Assembly: GCA_018970175.1 (NCBI GenBank)
Contig: JAGWWV010000006.1
Coordinates: 1-64,000, forward strand
Origin: Acidobacteriota bacterium
GTDB taxonomy: Bacteria; Actinomycetota; Acidimicrobiia; Acidimicrobiales; Ilumatobacteraceae
Reading direction: 5' to 3'
DNA length: 64,000 nt
Shown here: positions 52,179 through 61,275 of the stretch, piece by piece
How the letters are laid out: each line of letters starts with the position of its first letter
Numbering within the stretch: the stretch's first letter is position 1
Notes under the pieces: model-generated
What the model saw: the letters and a program-made list of their open reading frames with translations, nothing else
What the model was told of the DNA's origin: nothing
Databases searched by the model: none
Made by a program: the position numbers and the translations under genes

Positions 52179-53768
52179 TCAGCCGTGGAGCAAGCCGTAA
52201 ACGAGCGACTCCTCTAGCGCCTGCCACGACGCCTGGATGATGTTTGGCGACACACCGATCGTGGTCCACGAACGCTCGCCGTTCGTCGCGTCGATGAGAA
52301 CACGCGTCACCGCTCCCGTTGCCGTCGCACCGTCGAGGATGCGCACCTTGTAGTCGGTGAGGTGAATCTTCGCGAGCTGCGGAAAGCGCGGCCCCAACGC
52401 AGCGCGCAGCGCCGAGTCGATGGCATTCACCGGTCCATTGCCCTCGGAAGTGTGGACGAAGCGTTCTTCGTTCACCCACACCTTCACGGTTGCCTCGGTG
52501 GTGAACGTGCCGTCGGCTGCCTCGTCGGTGATGACGCGCATCGATTCGACGGTGAAGAACGGGGACTCCCAACCCGCGGCACGGCGCATCAGCAGTTCGA
52601 GAGAAGCATCCGCGGCCTCGAAGTGATAGCCCTCGTGTTCGAGGCGCTTCAGGTCGTCGATCACCTGGTTGACCGCCGGGCCATCCATCGCCAGACCGAT
52701 TTCGTCGGCCTTCATCTGGATGGTCGCGCGACCCGCCATTTCGGACACGACGAACCGGGTGCCGTTGCCGACGAGTTCGGGATCGACGTGCTCGTAGGCG
52801 TCCTTCGCGCGTGCGATTGCAGACACGTGCAGACCGGCCTTGTGGGCGAATGCGGATGCACCGACGTACGGCGCCTGCGGATTCATCGGCCTGTTCAACA
52901 CCTCGGCGACGTGATGGCTGACCGGCGTGAGCCTGGGCATGTTCTCGTCGGGCAAGCAGCGGTAGCCCATCTTCAGCTGGAGGTTCGGGATGATGGTGGT
53001 GAGGTTGGCGTTGCCCGTGCGCTCGCCAAGACCGTTCAGTGTTCCCTGGACGTGGCGCACACCGGCGGCGACGGCGGAGATCGAGTTCGCGACCGCGCAA
53101 CCAGTGTCGTCGTGGCAGTGAATGCCGAGGACCGCGTCACCACCGATGTGCTTGCGCACCGCGGCAACGATTTCGCCGACCTCATGCGGCAGTGACCCGC
53201 CGTTGGTGTCGCACAACACGAGGTGCGTTGCGCCCTTCATGACGGCCGATTCGAGAACCCGCAACGAGAACTCGGGGTTGCGCTTGTAGCCGTCGAAGAA
53301 ATGCTCCATGTCGACGAGAACACGCCGACCGTTCGCCTTCAGGAACTCGACCGAATCGGCCACCATCGCGACACCCTCGTCGAGGGTGGTCTGCAGCGCG
53401 TGCTCGACGTGGTAGTCCCAGCACTTCGCCACGATGCACACGGCCGACGTTTCGGCTTCGATCAGGTTGCGCAACGTGACGTCGTCGTCGACCTTGCCCT
53501 TCGGACGGCGTGTCGAGCCGAAGGCAACCAGGGTTGAGTTCGCGAGTTTCAGTTCGTTCTTCGCACGCCGGAAGAACTCGATGTCCTTCGGATTGGCACC
53601 CGGCCACCCTCCCTCGATGAAGTGCACGCCGAGGAAATCGAGCTGCTCGGCGATGCGCAACTTGTCCTCGACCGTCGCCGACACGCCCTCGACCTGCATG
53701 CCGTCACGAAGCGTCGTGTCGAACACTTCCACGAAATTGCTCTCGGTCTGGTTGCTCTTGGTGCTCAT
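52179..53768 (-). CDS. cimA: (R)-citramalate synthase CimA
   Basis: The 529-aa protein of the LeuA/CimA family has FDTTLRDGMQVEGVS, FIEGGWPGANPKD, GIHCHDDTGCAVANS (metal-binding HxH), GTLNGLGERTGNANL and a C-terminal LeuA-dimer regulatory domain (DYKVRILDGATATGAVTRVLI). The GGWPGANPKD loop and length favour citramalate synthase over isopropylmalate synthase. It condenses pyruvate and acetyl-CoA on the threonine-independent route to isoleucine. Its expression appears governed by an attenuator with an Ile-rich leader peptide. Confidence 0.92.
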   Translation of the reverse strand: MSTKSNQTESNFVEVFDTTLRDGMQVEGVSATVEDKLRIAEQLDFLGVHFIEGGWPGANPKDIEFFRRAKNELKLANSTLVAFGSTRRPKGKVDDDVTLRNLIEAETSAVCIVAKCWDYHVEHALQTTLDEGVAMVADSVEFLKANGRRVLVDMEHFFDGYKRNPEFSLRVLESAVMKGATHLVLCDTNGGSLPHEVGEIVAAVRKHIGGDAVLGIHCHDDTGCAVANSISAVAAGVRHVQGTLNGLGERTGNANLTTIIPNLQLKMGYRCLPDENMPRLTPVSHHVAEVLNRPMNPQAPYVGASAFAHKAGLHVSAIARAKDAYEHVDPELVGNGTRFVVSEMAGRATIQMKADEIGLAMDGPAVNQVIDDLKRLEHEGYHFEAADASLELLMRRAAGWESPFFTVESMRVITDEAADGTFTTEATVKVWVNEERFVHTSEGNGPVNAIDSALRAALGPRFPQLAKIHLTDYKVRILDGATATGAVTRVLIDATNGERSWTTIGVSPNIIQASWQALEESLVYGLLHG

Positions 53769-53794
53769 CTTTCGTCACTTTCCTTTTTTCCGGG

Positions 53795-53822
53795 AAAAAC
53801 AAAAGCCGCCCGGTGGGCGGCT
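53795..53822 (-). terminator. Attenuator (intrinsic) terminator upstream of cimA
   Basis: On the minus strand AGCCGCCC, loop ACC, GGGCGGCT is followed at once by TTTTGTTTTT. This is an 8-bp GC-rich stem plus U-tract, located 27 bp before the cimA ATG, so transcription would stop before cimA unless the stem is prevented from forming. Confidence 0.85.
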
Positions 53823-53826
53823 GGCT

Positions 53827-53848
53827 GCGCACGGGGTGACCCGTGCGC
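53827..53848 (-). promoter_or_regulatory. Pause/1:2 hairpin of the cimA attenuator
   Basis: On the minus strand GCGCACGGG, loop TCAC, CCCGTGCGC: a perfect 9-bp stem that starts on the last base of the leader-peptide stop codon. It is positioned so that a ribosome stalled on the Ile codons would mask its 5' arm. Confidence 0.75.
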
Positions 53849-53919
53849 TACGGAATAATGATGATGGCAGCGACGACGCCGAAGGACCCGAGGGTCGAAG
53901 CGGTGCGGGCTGTGGACAT
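53848..53919 (-). CDS. Ile/Val-rich leader peptide controlling cimA
   Basis: The 23-aa ORF, too short for the ORF track, reads ATG...TAG and ends GVVAAIIIIP. Four consecutive Ile codons (ATC ATC ATT ATT) preceded by two Val codons lie 3-6 codons before the stop, followed directly by a hairpin and an intrinsic terminator. This is the classic layout of a transcription attenuator: low charged tRNA-Ile stalls the ribosome and permits readthrough into cimA. It fits the pathway, since citramalate leads to isoleucine. Confidence 0.85.
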   Translation of the reverse strand: MSTARTASTLGSFGVVAAIIIIP

Positions 53920-54081
53920 CACGGGGCGTAGTCTGCCCCCGAAAATCGCGTTTCGTCAATGGGAGTCGCGAATTTCCTGCACTTCCAAGGGCCCTGGGGA
54001 GACCCGGGGCAGCTGTGGATATGTCTGGGGATTGTCACAGAAAGCGCACAGAGACGCCCCCGCAGGGCACCCTACGGACGC
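53920..54081. other. Spacer between ilvE stop and cimA leader
   Basis: A 162-bp non-coding spacer. On the minus strand it should contain the cimA promoter. A TACGCC sequence at 53925-53930 precedes the leader ATG by 5 nt, but it is not a good TANNNT, so no promoter is assigned. No other feature seen. Confidence 0.4.
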
Positions 54082-55002
54082 CTACTTCGCCAGTTCGCAC
54101 CAGTGCTTGTACTTGGGGATCTGCCCCCTGACGGCCTTGCCGTAGGTCTCGGCAACCTGCTTGGCGATGGGACCGGGACAGGGCACCTTGCGGTCGTCGA
54201 CCGAGTTGATGGCGCTCACTTCGGCGGCGGTGCCGACGCAGAAGATTTCTTCGGCGATGTAGAGGTCGGACCGGGCGATGTTGCCCTTGTCGACCTTGTA
54301 GCCGAGGTCTTCGAGGATGGAAATGACGCTGGCCTGGGTGATGCCCTCGAGAGCGCCTGCCGACAGCGGCGGCGTGATGACCGTGCCACCACGGACGACG
54401 AAGAGGTTCTCGCCGGTGCATTCACTGACGAGACCTTCGTTGTTCAGAAGGATCGCCTCGTCGTAGCCGGCCTTCAATGCTTCGACCTTGGCGAGCGACG
54501 AGTTGGCGTAGTTCGCAACGGTCTTGGCGGCCGGCGGGAGCATGTTGTGGTCGAGACGTTTCCACGAGGAAATCTTCATGCGGACGCCCTTGGTCATCGC
54601 GTCGTCACCGAGATACGCGCCCCACGGCCAGCATGCGATGGCGACATCGACACTGCACGGAAGCGTGTTGAGACCCATCTCGCCGTAGCCGTAGTACGCG
54701 ATCGGGCGGATGTAGCAGCCCGGAAGTCCGGTTGACGCAACGGTTTCCTTGGTTGCGTCGATGATCTGCTGCACGGTGTACGGGATGTCCATCCCGAGAA
54801 TGTGCGCACTGCGGAACAGACGCTCGATGTGTTCCGTCAGTCGGAACACGGCCGGGCCCTCGGCGGTTTCGTACGCACGGATACCCTCGAACACGCCGGT
54901 TCCGTAGTGCAGGGTGTGGGTGAGCACGTGAACCTTGGCGTCGTCCCAATTGACGAGCTTGCCGTTCATCCAAATTTTCGGCGTGGGAACGAGAGTGGGC
55001 AT
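54082..55002 (-). CDS. ilvE: Branched-chain amino acid aminotransferase
   Basis: The 306-aa fold-type IV PLP enzyme has [26 protein letters not shown] near the start, [11 protein letters not shown], the PLP Lys in [37 protein letters not shown] and [15 protein letters not shown]. It makes Ile, Leu and Val from their 2-oxoacids. The ATG has an AAAGGA SD 7 nt upstream. It lies 27 bp after leuB, in the same direction as cimA. Confidence 0.93.
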   Translation of the reverse strand: MPTLVPTPKIWMNGKLVNWDDAKVHVLTHTLHYGTGVFEGIRAYETAEGPAVFRLTEHIERLFRSAHILGMDIPYTVQQIIDATKETVASTGLPGCYIRPIAYYGYGEMGLNTLPCSVDVAIACWPWGAYLGDDAMTKGVRMKISSWKRLDHNMLPPAAKTVANYANSSLAKVEALKAGYDEAILLNNEGLVSECTGENLFVVRGGTVITPPLSAGALEGITQASVISILEDLGYKVDKGNIARSDLYIAEEIFCVGTAAEVSAINSVDDRKVPCPGPIAKQVAETYGKAVRGQIPKYKHWCELAK

Positions 55003-55029
55003 CCGGGAATCCTTTCGGGTCTTCGCAGA

Positions 55030-56025
55030 TTACTTGGCGGTCAGGCGCGCGACGATTGAGTTGGCGATTTCGACGGTGGAACCTGCCGTCGGTTCGGCAC
55101 ACGCCGCACGAACACGCGTCGCAGCGGCGTTTTCACCCAAAAAATCGAGCATGAGCGCAGCCGAAAGAATTGCGGCGGTGGGGTTCGCCTTGCCGGTGCC
55201 GACGATGTCGGGAGCCGATCCGTGCACGGGCTCGAACATCGAAGGCCCGGTACGCGCGGGGTTGAGGTTGGCCGACGAGGCCAAACCGATCCCACCACTG
55301 ACCGCTCCACCGAGGTCAGTGAGGATGTCGCCGAACAGGTTGTCGGTGACGATGACGTCGTAGCGCTGCGGGTCTTGCACGAAGTAGATGCATGCGGCAT
55401 CGACGTGGTTGTACGCGGTGCCGACGTTCGGGAATTCCTTCGCGACGATGTCGAACGTGCGTTGCCACAGGTCACCGGCGAACGTGAGCACGTTCGTCTT
55501 GTGAACCAACGTGACGTGCTTGCGCTCGCGCTTCGACGCCAGCTCGAAGGCGTAACGAACGCAGCGCTCGACACCCATGCGCGTGTTCACGCTTCCCTGC
55601 GTTGCGACCTCGTTTGCCGTTCCCTTGCGCAGAACACCACCCTCGCCCACGTACGGGCCTTCGGTGTTTTCCCGAATGACGATGAAGTCGTGCGGTGTGG
55701 TGTGGCCCGGGGCGGTTCCGACGAACGGGCGTTGGTTGACATAAAGATCGAGCTCGAAACGCATCTTGAGGAGCAGACCGCGTTCGATGACCCCCGGCGG
55801 AACGTCGGGTGTCCCCACCGCACCGAGAAGAATCGCGTCGAAGTCGCGCAGCTGGTTCAGCGTCGCGTCGGAGAGAATTTCGCCGTCGCGGAGGTAGCGC
55901 GCACCACCGAGGTCGAAGTCGGTCGTGTCGATGTCGACTCCGGCGGCCCGGATGACCTTCAATGCCTCGACGGTGACCTCGGGTCCGATGCCGTCGCCGC
56001 CGATGACTGCTATGCGATGTGCCAT
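55030..56025 (-). CDS. leuB: 3-isopropylmalate dehydrogenase
   Basis: The 331-aa beta-decarboxylating dehydrogenase from ATG 56025 has [44 protein letters not shown], the family signature in [25 protein letters not shown] and [10 protein letters not shown]. It oxidises 3-isopropylmalate in leucine synthesis; some homologues also use the citramalate-derived methylmalate in isoleucine synthesis, which would suit the cimA neighbour. A TAGCCT box lies 8 nt upstream. Confidence 0.92.
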   Translation of the reverse strand: MAHRIAVIGGDGIGPEVTVEALKVIRAAGVDIDTTDFDLGGARYLRDGEILSDATLNQLRDFDAILLGAVGTPDVPPGVIERGLLLKMRFELDLYVNQRPFVGTAPGHTTPHDFIVIRENTEGPYVGEGGVLRKGTANEVATQGSVNTRMGVERCVRYAFELASKRERKHVTLVHKTNVLTFAGDLWQRTFDIVAKEFPNVGTAYNHVDAACIYFVQDPQRYDVIVTDNLFGDILTDLGGAVSGGIGLASSANLNPARTGPSMFEPVHGSAPDIVGTGKANPTAAILSAALMLDFLGENAAATRVRAACAEPTAGSTVEIANSIVARLTAK

Positions 56026-56033
56026 AGGCGGGC

Positions 56034-56039
56034 AGGCTA
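56034..56039 (-). promoter_or_regulatory. -10 box for leuB
   Basis: TAGCCT on the minus strand, 8 nt before ATG 56025. Confidence 0.5.
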
Positions 56040-56055
56040 ACGGCGAAGGCGTGGG

Positions 56056-56061
56056 TAGCCT
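56056..56061 (+). promoter_or_regulatory. -10 box for greA
   Basis: TAGCCT on the plus strand, 8 nt before ATG 56070, in the same divergent spacer as the leuB -10. Confidence 0.5.
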
Positions 56062-56069
56062 TTTTGCGT

Positions 56070-56549
56070 ATGGCACGCCACCAGCTCACGCAAGTCGCCT
56101 ACGACCGCCTGAAGGCCGAGTTCGACGACCTCACCACGCGCGGCCGCATCCAGGTGGCCGAAAAGATCGAACGCGCGCGCGAGATGGGCGACCTCTCCGA
56201 AAACGGCGACTACCACGCCGCGAAAGACGAGCAGGGTCACATGGAGGCCCGCATCCGCACGCTCGAGGCAATCCTCGACGACCACGAAATCGTCGCCGCG
56301 GGCGAGCAGGACCAGGTGTCGATCGGCTGCACCGTCACCATCGTTTACGAGGGCGACGACGACGACATGGCGGAACGGTATTTCATCGGTCACATCGAGG
56401 AACGCCGCGAGGGCGTCGAGATCATGAGCCCGAAGGCCCCGCTCGGTTCGGCACTGTTGGAACGTCGTGTTGAAGAATGGGTCGAGTACCAGGCCCCCAA
56501 CGGCAACAAGTTGCGCGTGCGCATCCTTGCTGTCGAACACCACGACTGA
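56070..56549 (+). CDS. greA: Transcription elongation factor GreA
   Basis: The 159-aa protein has the N-terminal coiled coil with the acidic tip signature [19 protein letters not shown] and the C-terminal FKBP-like domain ([32 protein letters not shown]). It rescues backtracked RNA polymerase by stimulating transcript cleavage. The ORF track adds two codons; ATG 56070 is the natural start. Confidence 0.93.
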   Translation: MARHQLTQVAYDRLKAEFDDLTTRGRIQVAEKIERAREMGDLSENGDYHAAKDEQGHMEARIRTLEAILDDHEIVAAGEQDQVSIGCTVTIVYEGDDDDMAERYFIGHIEERREGVEIMSPKAPLGSALLERRVEEWVEYQAPNGNKLRVRILAVEHHD

Positions 56550-56552
56550 CTT

Positions 56553-57410
56553 GTGACCGACACCGAACCGCGAACCCCACAACTTCCCACCGGACGCGAG
56601 GTCACCCTCCCCGGCCGAGGAACCATGTTCTTCCGCGAGGTCCCCGGCCCGCCGAACGCACCGACGCTCGTTTTGTTGCACGGGTGGACCGCCACGGCCG
56701 ACCTCAACTTCTTCACCTGTTACCAGGCCCTCGGCGAACACTTCCGCGTCATCGCACCCGACCAGCGGGGCCACGGGCGCGGAATTCGCTCGAACAAACC
56801 CTTCACCCTCGCCGCATGCGCCGACGACGCGGCCGCACTGGCCGACCATCTCGGCATCGCCACCTTCATCCCGGTCGGTTACTCGATGGGTGGCTCGATT
56901 GCACAGCTCGTATGGAAGCGGCACGAATCGCGTGTGCGTGCGCTCGTTCTCGCGGCAACGTCCGGCTACTTCGCGTCCACCCGCCAGGAGCGGCTTTCGT
57001 TTCTCGGACTCCACGGACTGGGTGTCCTCGCGCGTGTCACTCCGTCGAGCACCCGCGAACGCATCACCGAACGCGTCTACCTGCAACGCAAGGTGAGCAA
57101 TTGGGAACCGTGGGCCGCCGCGCAACTGCAGCAGCACGATTGGCGCACCATTCTCGAAGCGGGCGGTGCACTCGGCTCGTTCAATTCGCGCGACTGGATC
57201 CGCACAGTCGATGTTCCGTCGAGTGTCGTCATCACCATGCGCGACAGGGTCGTTCCCGTCAAACGGCAGATGCGACTGTTCGAGGCACTCCCCCGTGCCG
57301 AGGCATTCCGTGTCGATGCCGACCACGATGCGGTCTACGCGGCCGCCGATCAGTTCGTCCCGACCCTCGTCCGCGCCTGCAAATCCGCCGTCGAACGGGC
57401 AAAGGTCTGA
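56553..57410 (+). CDS. Alpha/beta hydrolase
   Basis: The 285-aa protein has LLHGWTATADLNF, DQRGHGRG, nucleophile elbow GYSMGG (Ser near residue 111) and a C-terminal His in VDADHDAVYAA. It starts 3 bp after greA with a GTG. The following ADCK-like gene starts 4 bp after its stop, so the two are co-transcribed. Substrate unknown. Confidence 0.85.
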   Translation: MTDTEPRTPQLPTGREVTLPGRGTMFFREVPGPPNAPTLVLLHGWTATADLNFFTCYQALGEHFRVIAPDQRGHGRGIRSNKPFTLAACADDAAALADHLGIATFIPVGYSMGGSIAQLVWKRHESRVRALVLAATSGYFASTRQERLSFLGLHGLGVLARVTPSSTRERITERVYLQRKVSNWEPWAAAQLQQHDWRTILEAGGALGSFNSRDWIRTVDVPSSVVITMRDRVVPVKRQMRLFEALPRAEAFRVDADHDAVYAAADQFVPTLVRACKSAVERAKV

Positions 57411-57414
57411 ACAC

Positions 57415-58815
57415 GTGGCACGTCACGACTCTCCCCTGTCTTCACGACGCCGTCTCGGACGCAACGCCGAGATCGCCAAGCTCGGAGTAAAGGTCGGAAC
57501 GAACTACGCCACGACCGCCGCGAAGAAGCTCTTCGCATCGGCCGAGCGCAGGGAAGCACTCGACCACAGTCGCGAGATGAAGAACGCCGCCGAGATCGCC
57601 GAACGACTCGGAAACATGAAGGGCGCCCTCATGAAGCTCGGCCAGATGGCCAGCTATCTCGACCACGGGCTTCCCGAACCACTGCGGCTTGCTCTCGCCG
57701 AGCTGCAGAACAATGCACCACCGATGAGCGGCGAGCTCGCGCGTCGCGTCATCGAAGAAGAGTTCGGCGCCCCCGTCGATCAACTCTTCGTCGAATGGGA
57801 CGACGAACCCATCGCGTCGGCCTCGATCGGCCAGGTGCACCGCGCAATCATCGTCGACCCCGAATCGAACGAACATCGCGCCGTCGCGGTGAAGGTGCAG
57901 TACCCCGGTGTCGCCGACGCGATCGCTGCCGACTTGAGGAATGCCGACCTTCTCGGCGCAGTTCTTGCATTCGGGTTCAAGGCGTTCGAGCCCGACGAAA
58001 TGGTCGCCGAGATCAAGGAGCGGCTCGCCGAGGAACTCGACTACAGCCGCGAGGCGAAGAACCAGCAGGAGTTCGCCGACTTCTACACGAACCACCCCTT
58101 CGTCAACGTGCCACGGGTCCACACGCATCTCTCCTCGGCGCGGGTCATCACCTCCGACCTCGTCACCGGCAGTTCGTGGGCGGAATTGATGGAACAACCG
58201 CAGGATGTGCGCGATCGCGCCGCCGAGGCGATCTTTCGCTACGTCTTTCGGTCGCTCTATCGCTTCAGGGCGTTCAACGGCGACCCACACCCCGGGAACT
58301 ACATCTTTCATCTCGACGACCCCGACAACGTTCGTATCACGTTCCTCGACTACGGCCTCGTCAAGCACTTCACTGAAGACGAGATGACCGTCTTCAAGAA
58401 CATGATCTCGGCGGCGGCCATCAACCACGATGTCGATGCGTTCCGCCGCATCATCGAGGACGCCGGCCTACTGAAGGCTGATGCACCCGTCACGACCGAC
58501 CAGATCGGCGACTACTTCTCCCACTTCTACGCACCCGTGCGAGAGTCCCACGTCATGCACTGGACTCCGGAATACTCGTCGTCGATCGTGCGCCACACCT
58601 TCGACCGTTCCAGTCCCATCGCCAACTACGCGTCGGTCCCGCGCGCCTTCGTGTTCATCCAGCGCATCAACCTCGGCCTCTACGCGCTGCTCGGGGAACT
58701 TCGTGCGCGCGGCAACTACCGACGCATCGCTGAAGAGCTCTGGCCCATGGTCAACGCCGCACCATCGACGCCACTCGGCGAAGCGGAAGCCACCTGGCTC
58801 GCCACCCGCCGTTGA
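57415..58815 (+). CDS. ABC1/ADCK/UbiB-family atypical kinase-like protein
   Basis: The 466-aa protein from GTG 57415 (SD AAAGG) has the KxGQ motif in MKLGQMASYLD, the Ala-rich loop ASASIGQVH that replaces the glycine-rich loop, VAVKVQYPGV, the catalytic NGDPHPGNYIF and the metal-binding LDYGLVKHF. ADCK/UbiB proteins are ATPases that support isoprenoid quinone or lipid metabolism at the membrane. The ORF-track start at 57166 is a shadow of the hydrolase. Confidence 0.9.
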   Translation: MARHDSPLSSRRRLGRNAEIAKLGVKVGTNYATTAAKKLFASAERREALDHSREMKNAAEIAERLGNMKGALMKLGQMASYLDHGLPEPLRLALAELQNNAPPMSGELARRVIEEEFGAPVDQLFVEWDDEPIASASIGQVHRAIIVDPESNEHRAVAVKVQYPGVADAIAADLRNADLLGAVLAFGFKAFEPDEMVAEIKERLAEELDYSREAKNQQEFADFYTNHPFVNVPRVHTHLSSARVITSDLVTGSSWAELMEQPQDVRDRAAEAIFRYVFRSLYRFRAFNGDPHPGNYIFHLDDPDNVRITFLDYGLVKHFTEDEMTVFKNMISAAAINHDVDAFRRIIEDAGLLKADAPVTTDQIGDYFSHFYAPVRESHVMHWTPEYSSSIVRHTFDRSSPIANYASVPRAFVFIQRINLGLYALLGELRARGNYRRIAEELWPMVNAAPSTPLGEAEATWLATRR

Positions 58816-58928
58816 CCTGACCCACTTCACGCACACACCCGAAGTCATTTTCTCTATCAACTCAGATTCAATCGATGTCTTTCATGCACAACCCAACCGA
58901 TCATTCAAACGAAAAGGAGAAACTCGAC

Positions 58929-59132
58929 GTGAATCCCGTAAGTCAGAAGATTGAGCGCAGAGTTATCTTCGTCGATTCCAGATCAGAAATGAATGCCATC
59001 TCGCGCACGCTTCAACCGGGCGATGTCGTCGTTCTTCGTGGAACCGATCCGGAGATCGTCGACTACCTCGTGAACTTCGAATGGACCGACGAAGACGAGG
59101 CGCGCCTGCAGGCCGACCTCGACGAGGACTAA
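58929..59132 (+). CDS. Small acidic protein of unknown function
   Basis: The 67-aa protein from GTG 58929 has AAGGAG 9 nt upstream, making this start preferable to ATG 58875. The sequence contains IERRVIFVDSRSEMNAISRT, VVVLRGTDPEIVDYLVNFEW and a very acidic tail DEDEARLQADLDED. It is not recognised. The 113-bp AT-rich upstream stretch probably holds a promoter. It ends in a 4-bp overlap with the convergent ACAD gene. Confidence 0.6.
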   Translation: MNPVSQKIERRVIFVDSRSEMNAISRTLQPGDVVVLRGTDPEIVDYLVNFEWTDEDEARLQADLDED

Positions 59133-60328
59133 CTCCGCGGAACGTCCTTCCATGCCTGCCCCACCCACGGGTCGGGCTCACGCGGCAGGCCGAGCACGCG
59201 TTCACCGATGATGTTGCGCTGAATCTCGCTCGTTCCACCTTCGATCGAATTCGCGCGGGTGCGGAGGAACTCACGCACGTACTTCGCGTTTTCCGACTTC
59301 ACATCGCCTTCCCACGCCAGGCCGTCCGCGCCGAGAATCTCGAGCGCGAGGCACTGCAGGTCCTGGTTCGACTTTGCCTTCATCACCTTCGTGATCGACC
59401 CGGCAGGACCCTTGACGCGGCCGACCGTCCAACCCAGCACCTTTGCGTTGATCCATGCGTTCACGAGTCGCTCGCGCTGGGACGCATTCACACCGCGATC
59501 GCGCGACAAGGCGACGACTTCATCGATCGTCTTGCCTCCGAGGATGCTGCGCTTCTGCGGTCCACCCGCTTTCTGGCCCGACAGGGTGATTCGTTCGGCG
59601 GCGAGTGATGCATTCGACGCCGCCCAACCATCGTTCACGGGGCTGATTCGCCACAGGTCGGGAATGCGCACGTCGGTGAGGAAGATCTCGTTGAACTCGT
59701 GCTCCCCGGTCATCTGGATGAGCGGTCGCAGCTCGACTCCGGGTGCACGCAGGTCGACGGCGAAGTAGGTGATGCCCTTGTTCTTCGGCGCATCGGGGTC
59801 GGTGCGGGCGAGCAGCATGCCGATGTCTGCCTCGTGACCGAGGGTCGTCCACACCTTCTGGCCCGAGGCAACCCACTCACCGCCGTCGCGCACCGCGCGG
59901 CATGCGAGCGACGCAAGGTCGCTACCCGCGCCGGGTTCGCTGAACAACTGCGCCCACATCTCTTCCCCCGTCACGATTTTCGGCAGGAACCGGCGCTTCG
60001 TCTCTTCCGAGGCGAACTGACGGATTGCCGGCGCGGCCAGCACGAAGCCCGTCCCTCGCGGAATGCGCGGAACCGCGAGCGCGTCGAGCCGGGCGATTGC
60101 CGCGGCCGCATCGGGCTCCGACAATCCGCGGCCACCGTGCTCGACATCCCAATGCGGCGCAATCCAACCACCACGACCGAGCGCACGAACGATCGACTGC
60201 GAGCCCATTGCAATCTGCACCTCGCGGAGTGACGTCCAATCACCTCGCTCGGCGAACGTGAACCATTCGTCGGGCAGGATCGAACGAAGCTCGTCATCGA
60301 GTTCGTTCACCACACCCACGACGGTCAC
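59129..60328 (-). CDS. Acyl-CoA dehydrogenase
   Basis: The 399-aa FadE-type flavoprotein has AQLFSEPGAGSDLASL, ASGQKVWTTLGHEAD, MTGEHEFNEIFLTDVRIP and EGGTSEIQRNIIGERVLGLPREP. The GTG start at 60328 is close to a GAGGTGAG; a second GTG three codons on is equally well spaced. It starts 6 bp after the SMP-30 gene. The operon with SMP-30, SDR and an SCP2-hydrolase fusion suggests catabolism of a cyclic or lactone-forming substrate, an inference only. Confidence 0.9.
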   Translation of the reverse strand: MTVVGVVNELDDELRSILPDEWFTFAERGDWTSLREVQIAMGSQSIVRALGRGGWIAPHWDVEHGGRGLSEPDAAAAIARLDALAVPRIPRGTGFVLAAPAIRQFASEETKRRFLPKIVTGEEMWAQLFSEPGAGSDLASLACRAVRDGGEWVASGQKVWTTLGHEADIGMLLARTDPDAPKNKGITYFAVDLRAPGVELRPLIQMTGEHEFNEIFLTDVRIPDLWRISPVNDGWAASNASLAAERITLSGQKAGGPQKRSILGGKTIDEVVALSRDRGVNASQRERLVNAWINAKVLGWTVGRVKGPAGSITKVMKAKSNQDLQCLALEILGADGLAWEGDVKSENAKYVREFLRTRANSIEGGTSEIQRNIIGERVLGLPREPDPWVGQAWKDVPRS

Positions 60329-60334
60329 CTCACC

Positions 60335-61273
60335 TCAACGTGGTCCGTACAACGGACGCAGCTGGTGGTAGTGCCACGGCACCGACACCAAACGCCCGGT
60401 GCCCGACAACGTCACGTAGGCCGTCGGTTGTCCTTCGAACGAGAACAACACATGCGTCGTCCACGCATCGTCGAAGCCCATGTAGTGAACCTCTTCACCA
60501 TCGGGGCTGAACGTGATGACACCGCTGCGCCCCTGTGGCGATCCGTTGTGCACCGCGACGGCGATCTCGCCGTTCGCTCCGACGGTCAACGAATCGAACC
60601 ACGTAACGGGCAGAGGGTGGGTGAAGATGCAGTCGCCGAACGGAACATCGGGATCGGCCAACACGCCCGGCGCCGTGATGTGTCGCATGAACAGACGCCC
60701 CGTCAGGTACTCGGTCCAGTAGAGCCTGCTGCCGTCGGGTGAGATCCCGATGCCGTTGGTCGGCACCGCCGATCGAAGAACACGCTTCACGCTCGACATG
60801 TCGGACGGCACGTAATAGATCCCCGTCTCATCGGCCTTGCGCGAATCGTGGTCCGTCACGCCGATGTCGGTGAACCAGAAACCACCTGAAGAATCGAACA
60901 CGAGATCGTCGGGGGCCCGCAATCCGTGGCCCTCGCACTCGGTGAGAATGTCGATGCACTCGCCTGTCGTCACGTCAATGCGTTGAATGCTTCCGCCGCG
61001 GTACGCCAACCGTTTCACGTCGACTCCGGGCATCGACCCGAGAATTCCGGGCTTCAACAATCCGCCCATGTTGGCGCAGTAGAGAAAACCGTCGGGTCCG
61101 AACGCGAGCCCGTTCGGCATCCCCTCGGGTTCGGCGACGGTCTTCTTCGTTCCGTCGGGCCACACCTGGACGACCTTGTTGCCGAGAAGTTCGCTCAACA
61201 TGACCGAACCGTCGGGCATGAGAATGGGACCCTCGGGAAACTTCAACCCGTCGATCCAGGTGGTGATGTTCAC
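60335..61273 (-). CDS. SMP-30/gluconolactonase-family protein
   Basis: The 312-aa six-bladed propeller protein has FPEGPILMPDGSV (first metal ligand Glu), MPNGLAFGPDGFLYCANMG, APDDLVFDSSGGFWFTD, and VPTNGIGISPDGSRLYWTE, with the family Asn/Asp ligands. It hydrolyses lactones in a Ca/Zn-dependent way. It starts 2 bp after the SDR gene, within a tight four-gene minus-strand operon. Confidence 0.87.
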   Translation of the reverse strand: MNITTWIDGLKFPEGPILMPDGSVMLSELLGNKVVQVWPDGTKKTVAEPEGMPNGLAFGPDGFLYCANMGGLLKPGILGSMPGVDVKRLAYRGGSIQRIDVTTGECIDILTECEGHGLRAPDDLVFDSSGGFWFTDIGVTDHDSRKADETGIYYVPSDMSSVKRVLRSAVPTNGIGISPDGSRLYWTEYLTGRLFMRHITAPGVLADPDVPFGDCIFTHPLPVTWFDSLTVGANGEIAVAVHNGSPQGRSGVITFSPDGEEVHYMGFDDAWTTHVLFSFEGQPTAYVTLSGTGRLVSVPWHYHQLRPLYGPR

Positions 61274-61275
61274 CG

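Noticed and set aside
53843-54145. 100-aa plus-strand ORF across the cimA leader region
   Set aside because: Antisense to the leader peptide and hairpins; low-complexity and without SD.
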